Source of the DNA: Roseateles sp. DAIF2
Lineage (GTDB): Bacteria > Pseudomonadota > Gammaproteobacteria > Burkholderiales > Burkholderiaceae_C
DNA: 64,000 nt
Direction of reading: 5' to 3'
NCBI RefSeq assembly: GCF_015624425.1
Contig: NZ_CP049919.1
Span: forward strand, 5,518,001 to 5,582,000
Of the stretch, positions 52,968-63,400 are shown in pieces (the stretch's first letter is position 1; each line of letters opens with the position of its first letter). A model generated the notes under the pieces. The model saw only the letters and a program-made list of their open reading frames with translations, was not told the DNA's origin and ran no database searches. Both the position numbers and the translations under genes were made by a program.

Positions 52968-53381
52968 CTAGGGGCGGGGCAGGATGCCACCCTGAACGTA
53001 GTCGTTCAAGCGCGAGCAGGCCTTGTCCTGCTCGGTCCGGGTGGTGTAGGACTGCAGCTCCTGGCTTGCCTTCGTCCATTCCGCGCAAGCCTGAGCCAGC
53101 TTGAGACCGATCTGGTCATTGCGGCGGGCCTGCTGCGCGGCTGCCTGCCGCGCCTCGGCGCCCCTCTGGCCACGAGCCTGCGCCTCCGCAGCCGCCTGCT
53201 GGGCCTGCCGGCTTTCATGCTTCAGCTTGGCCTGGGTCGCGGCGAGAGTCTGCTCGAGCCGGTACTCGGCGACGCGCACCGTGATCCAGTTCGACAGCAG
53301 ATTGCCGCCGGTCACGCCCAGCAGGATCACGACGAAGAGCTTGAGATAGACGCCGTTGGATTTCGGGTTTTCGAAGGGCAT
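52968..53381 (-). CDS. Small membrane-anchored coiled-coil protein
   Basis: The 137-residue product from ATG 53381 has one membrane helix (YLKLFVVILLGVTGGNLLSN). It continues with a long Gln/Ala/Arg-rich coiled coil (about 45-95) and two cysteines in a hydrophilic tail (LAQACAEW, DKACSRL). I recognise no family. Codon use is less GC-biased than in the kinase gene it follows. The frame stays open to ATG 53429, but the additional 16 residues look non-coding. Confidence 0.55.
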   Translation of the reverse strand: MPFENPKSNGVYLKLFVVILLGVTGGNLLSNWITVRVAEYRLEQTLAATQAKLKHESRQAQQAAAEAQARGQRGAEARQAAAQQARRNDQIGLKLAQACAEWTKASQELQSYTTRTEQDKACSRLNDYVQGGILPRP

Positions 53382-53845
53382 GGGGCTCGGCTGGGATGTC
53401 GCCAATGGATGCCACACAGTCTCGCTCAAGTCATGCCGCTCAAGCAGCAGGTTTCGACCCGAGGAACGACGGCCTCATTCACAAGCCCGCTTCAAGACCG
53501 CCCACGCCATTTCGCGGCGCGGGGACCATTGACAACGTCCTGCCTCGGCAAGGACGGCAAGTAGCAAGGACTGCCCCCACAAGGCCCCTCACCTTCAAGA
53601 CCTGTATTCCTGGACGGCGGCCACCCAAGCAGGGCAAGAAGGCGCAGACGGAAGTCTCGCGATGGGGCTGAGCGGCAAGGCTACAAAAGAAATTTCGCCT
53701 CCCATGTCGAATTCCCCCGCCCCCGCTCGTCATAGCAGCAAGGGGACGGAAATCTCTTTTCTCTTTCTTTCATCTTCCGCCCCTGCCTTCATTCATCATC
53801 ATCAACCGTCTTGAACCCCAGCCAGGGAAGAAGGAAGCACGCACC
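53382..53845. other. Gene-free stretch before the SRPBCC gene
   Basis: I find no gene in these 464 bases; the open frames have codon use unlike the neighbours. A pyrimidine-rich tract at about 53753-53794 and a ribosome-binding GGAAG lie before the SRPBCC start. The promoter of that gene should be here. Confidence 0.4.
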
Positions 53846-54262
53846 ATGAAGATCACCATCGAAACCACCGTCAAGGCCCCGATCGACGCCGTCTGGAGCG
53901 CCTGGACCACGCCGGCCGACATCGTGGCCTGGAACACCGCCTCGCCCGACTGGCACACCACCAAAGCCGCGGTCGACCTGCGCGTCGGCGGCGCGTTCTC
54001 CTCGCGCATGGAGGCCAAGGACGGCAGCATGGGCTTCGATTTCGCCGGCACCTACACCGCGATCGTCGAGCAGCGGCTGATCGAGGCCAGCTTCGGCGAC
54101 CGCAGCCTGCGGGTCGAGTTCCTGCCCGGCGCCGACGGCGCCGTCACGGTGCGCGAAACGTTCGATGCCGAGACCTCGAACCCGGTCGAGGTGCAGCGCC
54201 AGGGCTGGCAGTCCATCCTGGACAACTTCGCCCGCCATGTGGAGCGCCATCAGCATCGTTGA
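53846..54262 (+). CDS. SRPBCC/AHSA1-domain protein
   Basis: The 138-residue protein starts MKITIETTVKAPIDAVWSAW and shows DIVAWNTASPDWHTT, VGGAFSSRME and GWQSILDNFARHVE. This is the START-like AHSA1 fold with a hydrophobic pocket. Members bind small hydrophobic ligands; no ligand can be named. GGAAG about 11 bases upstream supports the start. It stands 46 bases before the DUF2238 gene. Confidence 0.9.
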   Translation: MKITIETTVKAPIDAVWSAWTTPADIVAWNTASPDWHTTKAAVDLRVGGAFSSRMEAKDGSMGFDFAGTYTAIVEQRLIEASFGDRSLRVEFLPGADGAVTVRETFDAETSNPVEVQRQGWQSILDNFARHVERHQHR

Positions 54263-54308
54263 TGCTGAGCCACGACTGGGGTATGAGCGCTGCGATACTC
54301 GCAGCGCC

Positions 54309-54980
54309 ATGACGCCCGACAGCAATAGAAATCACGCCGGCAGCCTGGGCCCGGCAGCACTGGCCGCGCTGGGCCTCGCGCTGCTGCTGGCCCTGCTGGC
54401 CTCCGGCTGGCGGCCCCATGACCGCGCCACCTGGTGGATGGAGGTCGCGCCGGTGCTGATCGCCCTGCCGCTGCTGGCCGCGACGCGGCGCCGCTTTCCG
54501 CTCAGCGCCCTGCTCTATGGCCTGATCTTCCTGCATGGCCTGGTGCTGATCCTGGGCGGCGCCTACACCTACGCCCGTGTGCCGCTGGGCTTCTGGCTGC
54601 AGGATCTGTTCGCGCTCTCGCGCAACCCCTACGACAAGATCGGTCATTTCGCCCAGGGCCTGATCCCGGCCCTGCTGGCGCGCGAGATCCTGCTGCGCCG
54701 CGGCCAGGTGCGCGGCCGGCGCATGGCGAGCTTCCTGTCCGTCTGCGTCGCGCTGGCGGTCAGCGCGGTCTACGAGCTGATCGAATGGTGGGCCGCGCTG
54801 GCGCTGGGCCAGGGCGCCGACGAATTCCTCGGCACCCAGGGCGATCCCTGGGACACCCAGTCCGACATGTTCCTCGCGCTCCTGGGCGCCCTGGCCGGCA
54901 TCCTGCTGCTGGCGCGCTGGCAGGACCGGCAGATCGCGCGGCTGGCGCCGGCACCCGGCCCGCCTCCAGACATACCCTGA
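54309..54980 (+). CDS. DUF2238 (YjdF-like) membrane protein
   Basis: The 223-residue protein has about six membrane helices. It shows the family signature NPYDKIGHFAQGLIPALLARE near residues 107-127, VYELIEWWAALALGQGADEF, and GDPWDTQSDMFLALLGA. YjdF-type proteins have no known role; fluoride- or azaaromatic-responsive expression was noted for other proteins of the same name, which does not apply here. It is followed by the aldolase gene at 80 bases. Confidence 0.88.
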   Translation: MTPDSNRNHAGSLGPAALAALGLALLLALLASGWRPHDRATWWMEVAPVLIALPLLAATRRRFPLSALLYGLIFLHGLVLILGGAYTYARVPLGFWLQDLFALSRNPYDKIGHFAQGLIPALLAREILLRRGQVRGRRMASFLSVCVALAVSAVYELIEWWAALALGQGADEFLGTQGDPWDTQSDMFLALLGALAGILLLARWQDRQIARLAPAPGPPPDIP

Positions 54981-55060
54981 TTTGTCGCCTTCTTGCCAGT
55001 GCAGGCCCGGCGGGCTTTGCCAAGATCGGCCCTGGCGACATGGCCAAGGAGGCAAGCCCG

Positions 55061-55858
55061 ATGGCGACGACGACAACTTCCGATCCCGGCATCCCCTCGC
55101 TGCGCGGCCGGGTCAGTGAGACCGAGTGGCGGCTGCGCGTGGAGCTCGCGGCCTGCTACCGCCTGGTGGCGCGCTATGGCTGGAGCGACCTGATCTTCAC
55201 CCATATCAGCGCCAAGCTGCCCGGCGAGGGCGCGGAGCATGAGTTCCTGATCAATCCCTATGGCCTGATGTTCGACGAAATCACCGCGTCCAGCCTGGTG
55301 AAGATCGACGCACAGGGCAACAAGCGCCAGGACACGCCCTTCCCGGTCAACCCGGCCGGCTTCGTGATCCATGCGGCCGTGCACGCAGCGCGGCCCGAGG
55401 CCGGCTGCGTGCTGCACACCCACACGCGCGCCGGCGTCGCGGTCTCGGCCCAGGCCGAGGGCCTGCTGCCGATCTCGCAGCAGAGCAGCTTCGTGCTGGC
55501 CTCGCTGGCCTATCACGACTACGAGGGCGTGGCCTTCCGGCCCGACGAGGGCCCGCGCCTGCAGGCCGATCTGGGCGACAAGAACTATCTATGCCTGCGC
55601 AACCATGGCCTGCTGACCCTCGGCCGCAGCATCCCCGAGGCCTTCCTGGCGATGTACATCTTCGAGAGCGCCTGCCAGATCCAGATCGGCGCGCAGGCCG
55701 GCGGCGGCGCCCTGACCCGCATCCCCGAGGCCATCATCCGCGGCACCGGCGAGGCGATGCGGGTGCAGAGCGCGGGCGCCGGCGGCGGCCTGGGCGCGCT
55801 GGCCTGGCCCGCGCTGCTGCGCGACCTGGAGCGCCGCAACCCCGGCTATGACCATTAG
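55061..55858 (+). CDS. Class II aldolase/adducin family protein
   Basis: The 265-residue protein has the class II aldolase zinc site: HTHTRAGVAVSAQ near residues 117-129 and RNHGLLTLG near 182-190. FTHISAKLP and NPYGLMFDEITASSLVKID are also typical. Relatives act on sugar phosphates, but this subgroup (SLR GRVSETEWRLR start) has unknown substrates. AAGGAGG about 8 bases before ATG 55061 sets the start; the upstream ATG at 55040 would overlap it. It precedes the symporter gene by 32 bases. Confidence 0.88.
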   Translation: MATTTTSDPGIPSLRGRVSETEWRLRVELAACYRLVARYGWSDLIFTHISAKLPGEGAEHEFLINPYGLMFDEITASSLVKIDAQGNKRQDTPFPVNPAGFVIHAAVHAARPEAGCVLHTHTRAGVAVSAQAEGLLPISQQSSFVLASLAYHDYEGVAFRPDEGPRLQADLGDKNYLCLRNHGLLTLGRSIPEAFLAMYIFESACQIQIGAQAGGGALTRIPEAIIRGTGEAMRVQSAGAGGGLGALAWPALLRDLERRNPGYDH

Positions 55859-55890
55859 AAAATGAAGAAAGAGGCGCGAGGAGACGCACG

Positions 55891-56775
55891 ATGGCCTTGA
55901 ATCAAACCCTGCCCCAGCTGCTGCTGGTCGCGCTGGCCCTGGTGATGCTGGGGGTCGGCTTGTCCCTGTCCTGGGCCGATTTCCGGCGCCTGGCCGAGCA
56001 TCCGAAGGCGGTGATCCTCGCCTTGCTGCTGCAGATGCTGGCGCTGCCGGCCGCGGCCTGGGGCCTGGCGGTGGCCTTCGAGCTGCCGCCGGTGCTGGCG
56101 GTGGGCCTGATGCTGCTGGCCGCCTCGCCGGGCGGCGTCTCGGCCAATCTGTTCTCGCATCTGTTCGGCGGCCATGTGGCGCTGAACATCTCGCTGACCG
56201 CGATCAACACCCTGCTGTCGGTCGTCAGCATGCCGCTGATCGCGAACCTGGCCCTGCAGCATTTCATCGGCGCCGGCGCGGTGCCGCTGCAGACGGCCAA
56301 GGTGGCCGAGGTGATGGCGGTCGTGCTGCTGCCGGTGGCCGTCGGCATGGCGGTGGCGAAGACGCGGCCGGCGCTGGCGGCGCGGCTGGAAAAGCCCTTC
56401 AAGATCTTCAGCGCCCTGGTGCTGGCCCTTTTGGCGATCGGCGCGATCGCCAAGGAATGGCGCGCGCTGGCCGACTCGGCCGCGGCGATCGGTGCGGTGG
56501 TGCTGATCTTCAATCTGCTGAGCCTGCTGTCGGGCTATCGCTTCAGCCGCTGGATCGGTCTGGACAAGCCGATGTCCACCGCGATCAGCTTCGAGATCGG
56601 CATCCACAACAGCACCCTGGCGCTCTATATCGCGCTGAGCGTGCTGCAGGACTTCACGATGGCGCTGCCGGCCGCGGCCTACTCGATCAGCATGTACGCG
56701 ATCGGCACCCTGTTCGGCCTGTGGCTCAGGCGCTCGCGCCCCACAGCGGCAGGCGCCGCCGCCGCTCGCCGCTGA
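55891..56775 (+). CDS. Bile acid:sodium symporter family transporter
   Basis: The 294-residue protein has about nine helices in the SBF layout. LLLAASPGGVSANLFSHL with MLGVGLSLSWADFRRLAEHP near the start, and ISFEIGIHNSTLALYIALSV near the end, are the crossover motifs that bind sodium. The substrate in bacteria is generally an organic anion, not bile acid. The ribosome-binding sequence GAGGAG precedes the start. Its last 50 bases overlap the convergent molybdenum enzyme gene. Confidence 0.9.
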   Translation: MALNQTLPQLLLVALALVMLGVGLSLSWADFRRLAEHPKAVILALLLQMLALPAAAWGLAVAFELPPVLAVGLMLLAASPGGVSANLFSHLFGGHVALNISLTAINTLLSVVSMPLIANLALQHFIGAGAVPLQTAKVAEVMAVVLLPVAVGMAVAKTRPALAARLEKPFKIFSALVLALLAIGAIAKEWRALADSAAAIGAVVLIFNLLSLLSGYRFSRWIGLDKPMSTAISFEIGIHNSTLALYIALSVLQDFTMALPAAAYSISMYAIGTLFGLWLRRSRPTAAGAAAARR

Positions 56776-59023
56776 GCGCGAACCAGGCATTGGCCAGGGC
56801 CGGCGCCACCGGCGGCACACCGGGCTCACCGACGCCGCCGGGTGGGTTGCTGCTGGCGACGAGATAAGTCTCGATGCGCGGCGTCTGCGCCAGGGTCAGC
56901 AGCGGCTGGTCGTGGAAATTCTGCTGGCGCACCGCGCCGTCCGCGCCGATGTCGATGCGGCCCCACAGCGCCGCCGTCAGTCCGAACACGATCGCGCCCT
57001 CCATCTGGCGCTCGACGATGGCCGGGTTCACCACCTGGCCGCAGTCGAGCGCGCAGACCACGCGCTGCACCCTCGGCTGGCCCTGGGCGTCGCGCCGCAG
57101 CTCCAGCACCTGGGCCACGATGCTGCCGAAGCTCTCGTGCAGCGCCAGGCCGCGCGCGACGCCGGCCGGCAAGACCTGGCCCCAGCCCGCCCGCTCGGCC
57201 GCCAGCCTCAACACCGCCGCATGGCGCGGCAGCACCGGGTCCAGCAGCGCCAGGCGGTAGGCCAGCGGATCGGCGCGGGCCGCATGGGCCAGCTCGTCGA
57301 CGAAGCTCTCGATGAAGAAGGCATTGTGCGAATGCCCCACCGAGCGCCAGAAGCCGATCGGCACGCCGCTGTGCGTGGCCAGATGCGCGATGCGCTGGTG
57401 CGCGATCGCATAGGGATGGTCCAGCAGGCCCTCGGCGGCGGTCTTGTCCGGCAGCTCGATGCGCGTGCTCAAGTGCGGCAGCACCCGCTCCATCCAGCGC
57501 GGCGAGATCGCGTCGCCGGCGCTGCCGATGCGCAGCGCCGCGGGCCGCCCCTGCTCGTCCAGCCGCGCCTCGCAGAAGGCGGCGCCGGCCGGGCGGTAGA
57601 AGTCATGTGCCATGTCCTCCTCGCGCGACCACAGCAGCTGCACCGGCGCGCCGCCGGTCTCCAGCGCGACGCGCACCGCCTGGCCGACCACGTCCACCTC
57701 CAGGCGCCGGCCGAAGCCACCGCCAAGATAGGTGACATGCACCGTCACCGCCTCCTCCTCGACGCCGGCGACCCGGGCCGCCAGCGCGCGCGCAAGACCT
57801 GACACCTGGGTCGGCGCCCAGATCGTCACCCGGCCGCCCCGCACCTGGGCGGTGCAGTTCATCGGCTCCAGGGTCGCATGGGCCAGATAGGGCGCCTCGT
57901 AGAGCGCCTCCACCCGGCGCCCGCCCGGCTCGGCCAGCGCGGCCGCGGCATCGCCGGCGCTGCGAAAGGCCAGGCCCTCGGCCGCGGCGCGCCGCGCGCC
58001 CTCGCGCAGCGCCGCGGCGATGCCCTCGCCGTCCAGCGCCCCGGCGGGCCGGCCCTGCCATTGCACATCCAGCGCGCGCACCGCCTGCAGCGCGCGCCAG
58101 CTGTTGCGCGCCACCACCGCCAGCGCCGGCTGGCTGCCCGCATAAGGCGGCAGCCGCACCAGGCGCAGCACATCGGGCAGGCCCATGGCCGCGCGCTCGT
58201 CCACCGCGCCCGGCGCGCCGCCCAGCATCGGCGCATGGCGCACCGCGGCATAGAGCAGGCCCGGCGGCCGCTGGTCGATGCCGAAGCGCGCCGAGCCATC
58301 CACCTTGGCCGGCAGATCGCTGCGCGGCGCCGGGCGGCCGATCAGGCGCCAGGCCGCCGGCGGCGTCAGCGCCACCGCGCCGGGCGGCGTCGCGGCCGCG
58401 GCCTGGGCCAGCTCGCCGTAATGGGCGCGCTGGCCGATCGCGTGGCTGATCCAGCCGTCCTCCAGCTTCAGTTCCTCGATCGACTGCTGCCAGCGCAGCG
58501 CCGCCGCGCCCAGCAGCTGCTGACGCGCGGTGGCCGCAGCCCAGCGCAGCGGCTCCCAGGCATCGGCAATGCTGGAGCTGCCGCCGGTGGCATTGACGCC
58601 CAGCTCGCGCGCCAGCTTGGCCACGCTCCATTGCGCGATGCGCGCCAGCCGGCTCTCGCGCCCCGGCTCCAGATGCTGCGGCGCCAGCGGCAGCTGGCCG
58701 ACGAACATCGCGACATTGCCGTACAGGCTCTCGTGGCCGGCCGGGATCAGCCGCACGCGCGCCAGCGGCAGATGCAGCTCCTCGGCCACCAGCTGGGCCA
58801 GCGCGGTGTGCACGCCCTGGCCCATCTCGCTGCGCGGCATCGCCAGCAGCGCATCGCCGCTGGCCGCGTCGATCTTGATCCAGGCGTTCAGGCCCAGCTC
58901 GCCCGGCGCCGCAGGCAGGGTGTTGGCACGCCCCAGGCGGCCGCGCGGCGGCAAGGCCGCCGCGCCGACCAGCAGCGCGCCGCCGCCCGCCAGACCGGAC
59001 AGCAGCAGGGTCCGCCGTTTCAC
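56726..59023 (-). CDS. Molybdenum hydroxylase large subunit (IorB-like)
   Basis: The 765-residue protein begins with a Tat-like leader ([19 protein letters not shown], no clear twin-Arg consensus) and has two repeated aldehyde-oxidase/xanthine-dehydrogenase molybdopterin domains. The molybdopterin contacts show as [41 protein letters not shown] and [20 protein letters not shown]. It resembles isoquinoline 1-oxidoreductase beta and membrane aldehyde oxidases. The start is GTG 59023, overlapping the stop of the small subunit (GTGA). The substrate is unknown, and no cytochrome subunit follows. Confidence 0.9.
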   Translation of the reverse strand: MKRRTLLLSGLAGGGALLVGAAALPPRGRLGRANTLPAAPGELGLNAWIKIDAASGDALLAMPRSEMGQGVHTALAQLVAEELHLPLARVRLIPAGHESLYGNVAMFVGQLPLAPQHLEPGRESRLARIAQWSVAKLARELGVNATGGSSSIADAWEPLRWAAATARQQLLGAAALRWQQSIEELKLEDGWISHAIGQRAHYGELAQAAAATPPGAVALTPPAAWRLIGRPAPRSDLPAKVDGSARFGIDQRPPGLLYAAVRHAPMLGGAPGAVDERAAMGLPDVLRLVRLPPYAGSQPALAVVARNSWRALQAVRALDVQWQGRPAGALDGEGIAAALREGARRAAAEGLAFRSAGDAAAALAEPGGRRVEALYEAPYLAHATLEPMNCTAQVRGGRVTIWAPTQVSGLARALAARVAGVEEEAVTVHVTYLGGGFGRRLEVDVVGQAVRVALETGGAPVQLLWSREEDMAHDFYRPAGAAFCEARLDEQGRPAALRIGSAGDAISPRWMERVLPHLSTRIELPDKTAAEGLLDHPYAIAHQRIAHLATHSGVPIGFWRSVGHSHNAFFIESFVDELAHAARADPLAYRLALLDPVLPRHAAVLRLAAERAGWGQVLPAGVARGLALHESFGSIVAQVLELRRDAQGQPRVQRVVCALDCGQVVNPAIVERQMEGAIVFGLTAALWGRIDIGADGAVRQQNFHDQPLLTLAQTPRIETYLVASSNPPGGVGEPGVPPVAPALANAWFALSGERRRRLPLWGASA

Positions 59024-59484
59024 TTGCGCGCCCCGCCCAGCCGCGCCGCGGCGCTGTGGATCGCGGCGCGCACGCGCGGATAGGTGCCGCAGCGGCAGAG
59101 GTTGGTGATCGCGGCGTCGATGTCGGCGTCGCTGGGCTTGCGGTTCTTCGCCAGCAGGGCCGCGGCGGCCATCAGCATGCCGCTCTGGCAGTAGCCGCAT
59201 TGCGGCACCTGGTGCTCGATCCAGGCACGCTGCAGCGCATGGTCCGGGCCCAGCGCCTCGATCGTGGTGACGGCCTTGCCGGCGACGCTGGCCAGCGGGG
59301 TGACGCAGCTACGCGCCGCCTGACCGTCCAGATGCACGGTGCAGGCACCGCAGGCCGCGACGCCGCAGCCGAACTTGGTGCCGGTCAGGTCCAGCCCGTC
59401 GCGCAGCGCCCACAGCAGCGGCATCGCCGGATCCGAGGCATGCGCCGGCAGCGCGCGCAGCTGCCCGTTGACCTTCAACTCCAT
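59020..59484 (-). CDS. Molybdenum hydroxylase [2Fe-2S] small subunit (IorA-like)
   Basis: The 154-residue protein carries two [2Fe-2S] centres. The plant-type ferredoxin site is C40, C45, C48 and C60 ([13 protein letters not shown], then ARSC). The helical site is C96, C99, C130 and C132 ([20 protein letters not shown]). It passes electrons from the molybdenum subunit encoded just after it. The two genes overlap by 4 bases. The ATG at 59484 has AGGGAGC a few bases upstream. Confidence 0.95.
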   Translation of the reverse strand: MELKVNGQLRALPAHASDPAMPLLWALRDGLDLTGTKFGCGVAACGACTVHLDGQAARSCVTPLASVAGKAVTTIEALGPDHALQRAWIEHQVPQCGYCQSGMLMAAAALLAKNRKPSDADIDAAITNLCRCGTYPRVRAAIHSAAARLGGARK

Positions 59485-59544
59485 CTCGCCAGCTCCCTTT
59501 TCCTCACCCGCCCGTCGAGCATAACGGGCGTTCACAATAGCGGC

Positions 59545-60267
59545 ATGAGTAGTGCAGACCATCTCCCCCACCCCGCCCTGACCCTGCTGCCCAACGATGG
59601 TGCGGCACCGCAGCTGCTGTTCCTGCTGTTCCACGGCGTGGGCGGCAACGGCGCGCAAATGCAGCCGCTGGCCGAGGCGCTGCGGGCGCAATACCCGCAG
59701 GCCGCGGTGCTGAGTGTCGATGCGCCCGATGCCTTCGACGGGATTCCCGGCGGCGGCAGTGGTTACCAATGGTTCTCGGTGCGCGGTGTCGATGACCTCA
59801 ATCGCGTCGAACGCGTCGCGGCGGCGCTGCCGCGCTTCATCGCCTGGGTGCGCGGCTTCGGCGCGCAGTACGGCCTGGGCTGGGAGCGCGTCGCGCTGGG
59901 CGGCTTCTCGCAGGGCGGCATCATGGCGCTGGAGGCGGTACAGGCCGAGCCGCAGCTGGCCGGCCGGGTGATGGCCTTCGGCGCGCGCCATGCCAGCCTG
60001 CCCCAGCAGGCGCCGCAGGATGTCAGCGTGCACCTGCTGCACGGCAAGGCCGATGCGGTGATGCCCTACCAGTACGCGGTGGAGTCCGCCCAGACCCTGG
60101 TGCAGCTGGGCGGCGACGTCACCGCCGACGTGCTGCCGGGCGTCGGCCATGAGCTGCACCCGCAGCTGGTCGACAAGGCGATGGAGCAGCTACGCAGCTT
60201 CGTGCCGGCACGGCTGTGGCGCGAGGCCATGCTGGCCGCGGCCGAACAGGACAAGAAGCCGAGTTGA
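59545..60267 (+). CDS. Alpha/beta-hydrolase esterase (YpfH-like)
   Basis: The 240-residue enzyme belongs to the phospholipase/carboxylesterase family. It has [16 protein letters not shown] with the oxyanion region, nucleophile S122 in [13 protein letters not shown], the acid in HGKADAVMP, and histidine in [18 protein letters not shown] -10-like sequence ends about 4 bases before ATG 59545, which would make the mRNA nearly leaderless. It is divergent to the molybdenum enzyme pair, 60 bases away. Confidence 0.9.
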   Translation: MSSADHLPHPALTLLPNDGAAPQLLFLLFHGVGGNGAQMQPLAEALRAQYPQAAVLSVDAPDAFDGIPGGGSGYQWFSVRGVDDLNRVERVAAALPRFIAWVRGFGAQYGLGWERVALGGFSQGGIMALEAVQAEPQLAGRVMAFGARHASLPQQAPQDVSVHLLHGKADAVMPYQYAVESAQTLVQLGGDVTADVLPGVGHELHPQLVDKAMEQLRSFVPARLWREAMLAAAEQDKKPS

Positions 60268-60273
60268 GCGTCA

Positions 60274-60294
60274 TCGCGCCGTCACAAGGCGCGA
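60274..60294 (+). terminator. GC hairpin after the esterase gene
   Basis: A perfect inverted repeat TCGCGCC / GGCGCGA with a 7-base loop starts 7 bases after the esterase stop. AATAAAACCC follows instead of a T-run, so termination is uncertain. The A-rich part may belong to the promoter of the next gene. Confidence 0.35.
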
Positions 60295-60423
60295 AATAAA
60301 ACCCTCTTTGCCTCCTTCATGCACGGGGGCGAGCCTTGCCCGCACCGCCCGTTCGGAACAGACTCGGTACAAGCCCTGCGACGGTTTTTTCGGCGTCGCG
60401 GAGCATGGCAAGTGGGGGCGGTC

Positions 60424-63400
60424 ATGGCAAGGATCAGCAGGCTGATCTGGCTGGGCGGGGGGCTCGCGGCGACGGCAGCGGCGCTGGCGGGCTGGACCGA
60501 GTTGCGCAGCGCGCGGCTGCAGTCCACCTTGTGGTCCGAATCCGCGCGCGCGGCCAACTACGAGGTGCAGCCCGGCGCCAGCGAGCGCATCAGCTTCCCT
60601 GCCGGCGGCCCCTACGACGAACGCCTGGGCTACAGCGAACTGCCGCGCTATATCGAGCGCCTGCAGGAGCAGGGCTTCGTCGTCGCGGCCCAGGCGCGCC
60701 AGTCACAGCGCCTGCTGGCCCTGGCCGACCAGGGCCTGTTCCTGCCCTACCGCGAGAAGAACCAGGCCGGCCTGGCGCTGCGCGACTGCCGCGGCGAGGC
60801 GCTGTTCGCGCTGCGCCTGCCGCAGCGCCAGTTCGCGCGCTTCGAGGAGGCGCCGCCGCTGCTGGTGCAGAGCCTGCTGTTCATCGAGGACCGGCATCTG
60901 CTGGACGAGGACGAGCCGCGCCGCAACCCGGCGCTGGACCCGGAGCGCCTGACCAAGGCGGCGCTGCTGCAGCTGCAGCGCCGGCTCGATGCCAGCGCGC
61001 CCTCGGCCGGCGGCTCGACCCTGGCGACCCAGATCGAGAAGTACCGCCATTCGCCGCAGGGCCGCACCGGCTCGGTCGGCGAGAAGCTGCGCCAGATGGC
61101 CTCGGCCTCGCAGCGCGCCTACCTCGACGGCCGGGAGACCCTGACGCGCCGGCGCGAGATCCTGCTCGACTACCTGAACACCGTGCCGCTGGCCGCGCGC
61201 CCCGGCGTGGGCGAGGTGCATGGCCTGGGCGACGGGCTGTGGGCCTGGTATGGGCGCGAGTTCGGCGAGTTCCGCCGCGCGCTGCAGGACGGCACGCTGG
61301 CCGAGCGCGCGCTGGCCTACAAGCAGGCGCTGTCGCTGCTGATCGCGCAGCGCCGCCCGGTGCAGTTCCTGCAGCGCGAGGGCGAATCGCTGCGCCGCCT
61401 GACCGACAGCTATCTGCGCCTGCTGGCCGAGGCCGGCGCGATCCCAAGCGAGCTGCGCGACGCCGCCCTGCACTTGCCGCTGGTGCTGAGCGCCGCCCCG
61501 CCGCAGGCCGAGCGCCCCGACTTCGCGCAGCGCAAGGCCACTGGCAATCTGCGCGCGCGCCTGGCCGCGCTGCTGGAGGTGCCGGGCAGCTACGAGCTGG
61601 ACCGCCTGGACCTGGAGGTGCAGACCAGCCTGGACGGCCGCGCCCAGGCCCTGGCCACCCGCGCGCTGACCGGGCTGCGCACGCCCGCGGCGGCGCGCGC
61701 GGCCGGGCTCTACGGCTCGCACCTGCTGGATGCCGGCGCCGACCTGCAGCCGCTGGTGTTCAGCCTGACGCTCTACGAGCGCGGCCCCGAGGCCAACTGG
61801 CTGCGGGTGCAGGCCGACAACGTCGACCAGCCCTTCGACGTCAACCAGGGCGCGAAGCTGGACCTGGGCTCGACCGCCAAGCTGCGCACCCTGATCTCCT
61901 ACCTGGAGCTGGTGGCCGAGCTGCATGGCCGCTGGGCCGCGCTGCCCGCGGTCGAGCTGCGCGCGCTGCCGCCGGCGCCGGATGCCCTCTCCGGCTGGGC
62001 GCGCCAGTACCTGCAGCAGAGCGAGGACCGCGGCCTGGCCGCCATGCTGGACGCCGCGCTGGCGCGCCGCTATTCGGCCAGCCCGGGCGAGGCCTTCTTC
62101 ACCGGCGGCGGCCTACACCGCTTCGAGAACTTCGAGCATGAGCATGACCACCAGGTGCTGACGGTGCGCGAGGCCTTCCGGCATTCGGTCAATCTGGTCT
62201 TCATCCGGCTGATGCGTGACATCGTCCAGCACCGCATCCACAACGCCGACGCCTCGGGTATCCCGCTGTCCGATCCCGAATCGCCGCGCCGGCGCGCGTT
62301 GCTGGCCCGCTTCGCCGATGCCGAGGGCAGCCATTTCATGGCCGGCTTCTACCGCCGCTACCAGGGTCTGACGCCGGCCCAGGCGCGCGCGAAGCTGCTG
62401 GAGGGCGCGCGCGCCAATGCGGCCAGCCAGGCCGCCCTGCTCTATCTGTTCGAGCCGGAGGCCGATGCGCTGCGCCTGGTCGAATGGCTGGACGAGCGCG
62501 CGCCGCGCGGCAGCCGGCTGGCGATTGGTGCGCATGAGCGCTACCGTCGCATGAGCCTGGCCGACCGCGCCTATCTGAGCGGCCAGCATCCGCTGGAGCT
62601 GTGGCTGGTGGCGCGCCTGCAGCAGCGGCCCGGGGCCGAGCTGGCCGAGCTGCTGGCCGACAGCGCCGAGGAGCGCCAGCTGGCCTACGCCTGGCTGTTC
62701 AAGCCGCGCCAGCGCGCCGCCCAGGACCAGCGCCTGCGCCAGATGCTGGAGCGCGAGGCCTTCGCCGGCCTCTTGCAGTCCTGGCGCCGCCTGGGCTATC
62801 CCTTCGACCGGCTGACGCCCTCCTACGCCAGCGCGATCGGCGCCTCGGGCGACCGACCGGCGGCGCTGGCCGAGTTGATGGGCATCATCGTGAACCGTGG
62901 CGCACGCCGGCCGCAGCAGCCGATCGACGCGCTGCATTTCGCCCGCGCCACGCCCTTCGACACCCGGCTGGCGCGCCCGCCCGGCGCGGCCCAGCAGGTG
63001 CTGGCGCCCGAGGTGGCCGAGGCGGTGCGGCTGGCCCTGGTCGATGTGGTCGAGGAAGGCACGGCGCGGCGGCTGAAGGGCGTATTCCTCGACGCCCAGG
63101 GCCAGGCCCTGGCGGTCGGCGGCAAGACCGGCACCGGCGATCACCGCTACACGGTGCTGGGGCGCGACGGGCGGCTGATCTCGGAGCGCATCGTCGAGCG
63201 CTCCGGCACCCTGGTCTTCACCCTGGGCGACCGCTATTTCGGCACCGTCACCACCTATGTACACGAGCCGGACGCTGCGCGCTACCACTTCACCAGCGCG
63301 CTCTCGGTGCAGCTGCTGAAGAGCCTGGGGCCGTCGCTGCTGGCGACCCTGCAGCAGGACCAGTGCCGCGGCGGCCCGGCGGCCGGCGCGGTCACAGCCA

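Noticed and set aside
53396..53671. Small plus-strand frame in the 53.4-53.8 kb gap
   Set aside because: Codon use is unlike the neighbours and no ribosome-binding sequence or family was seen.
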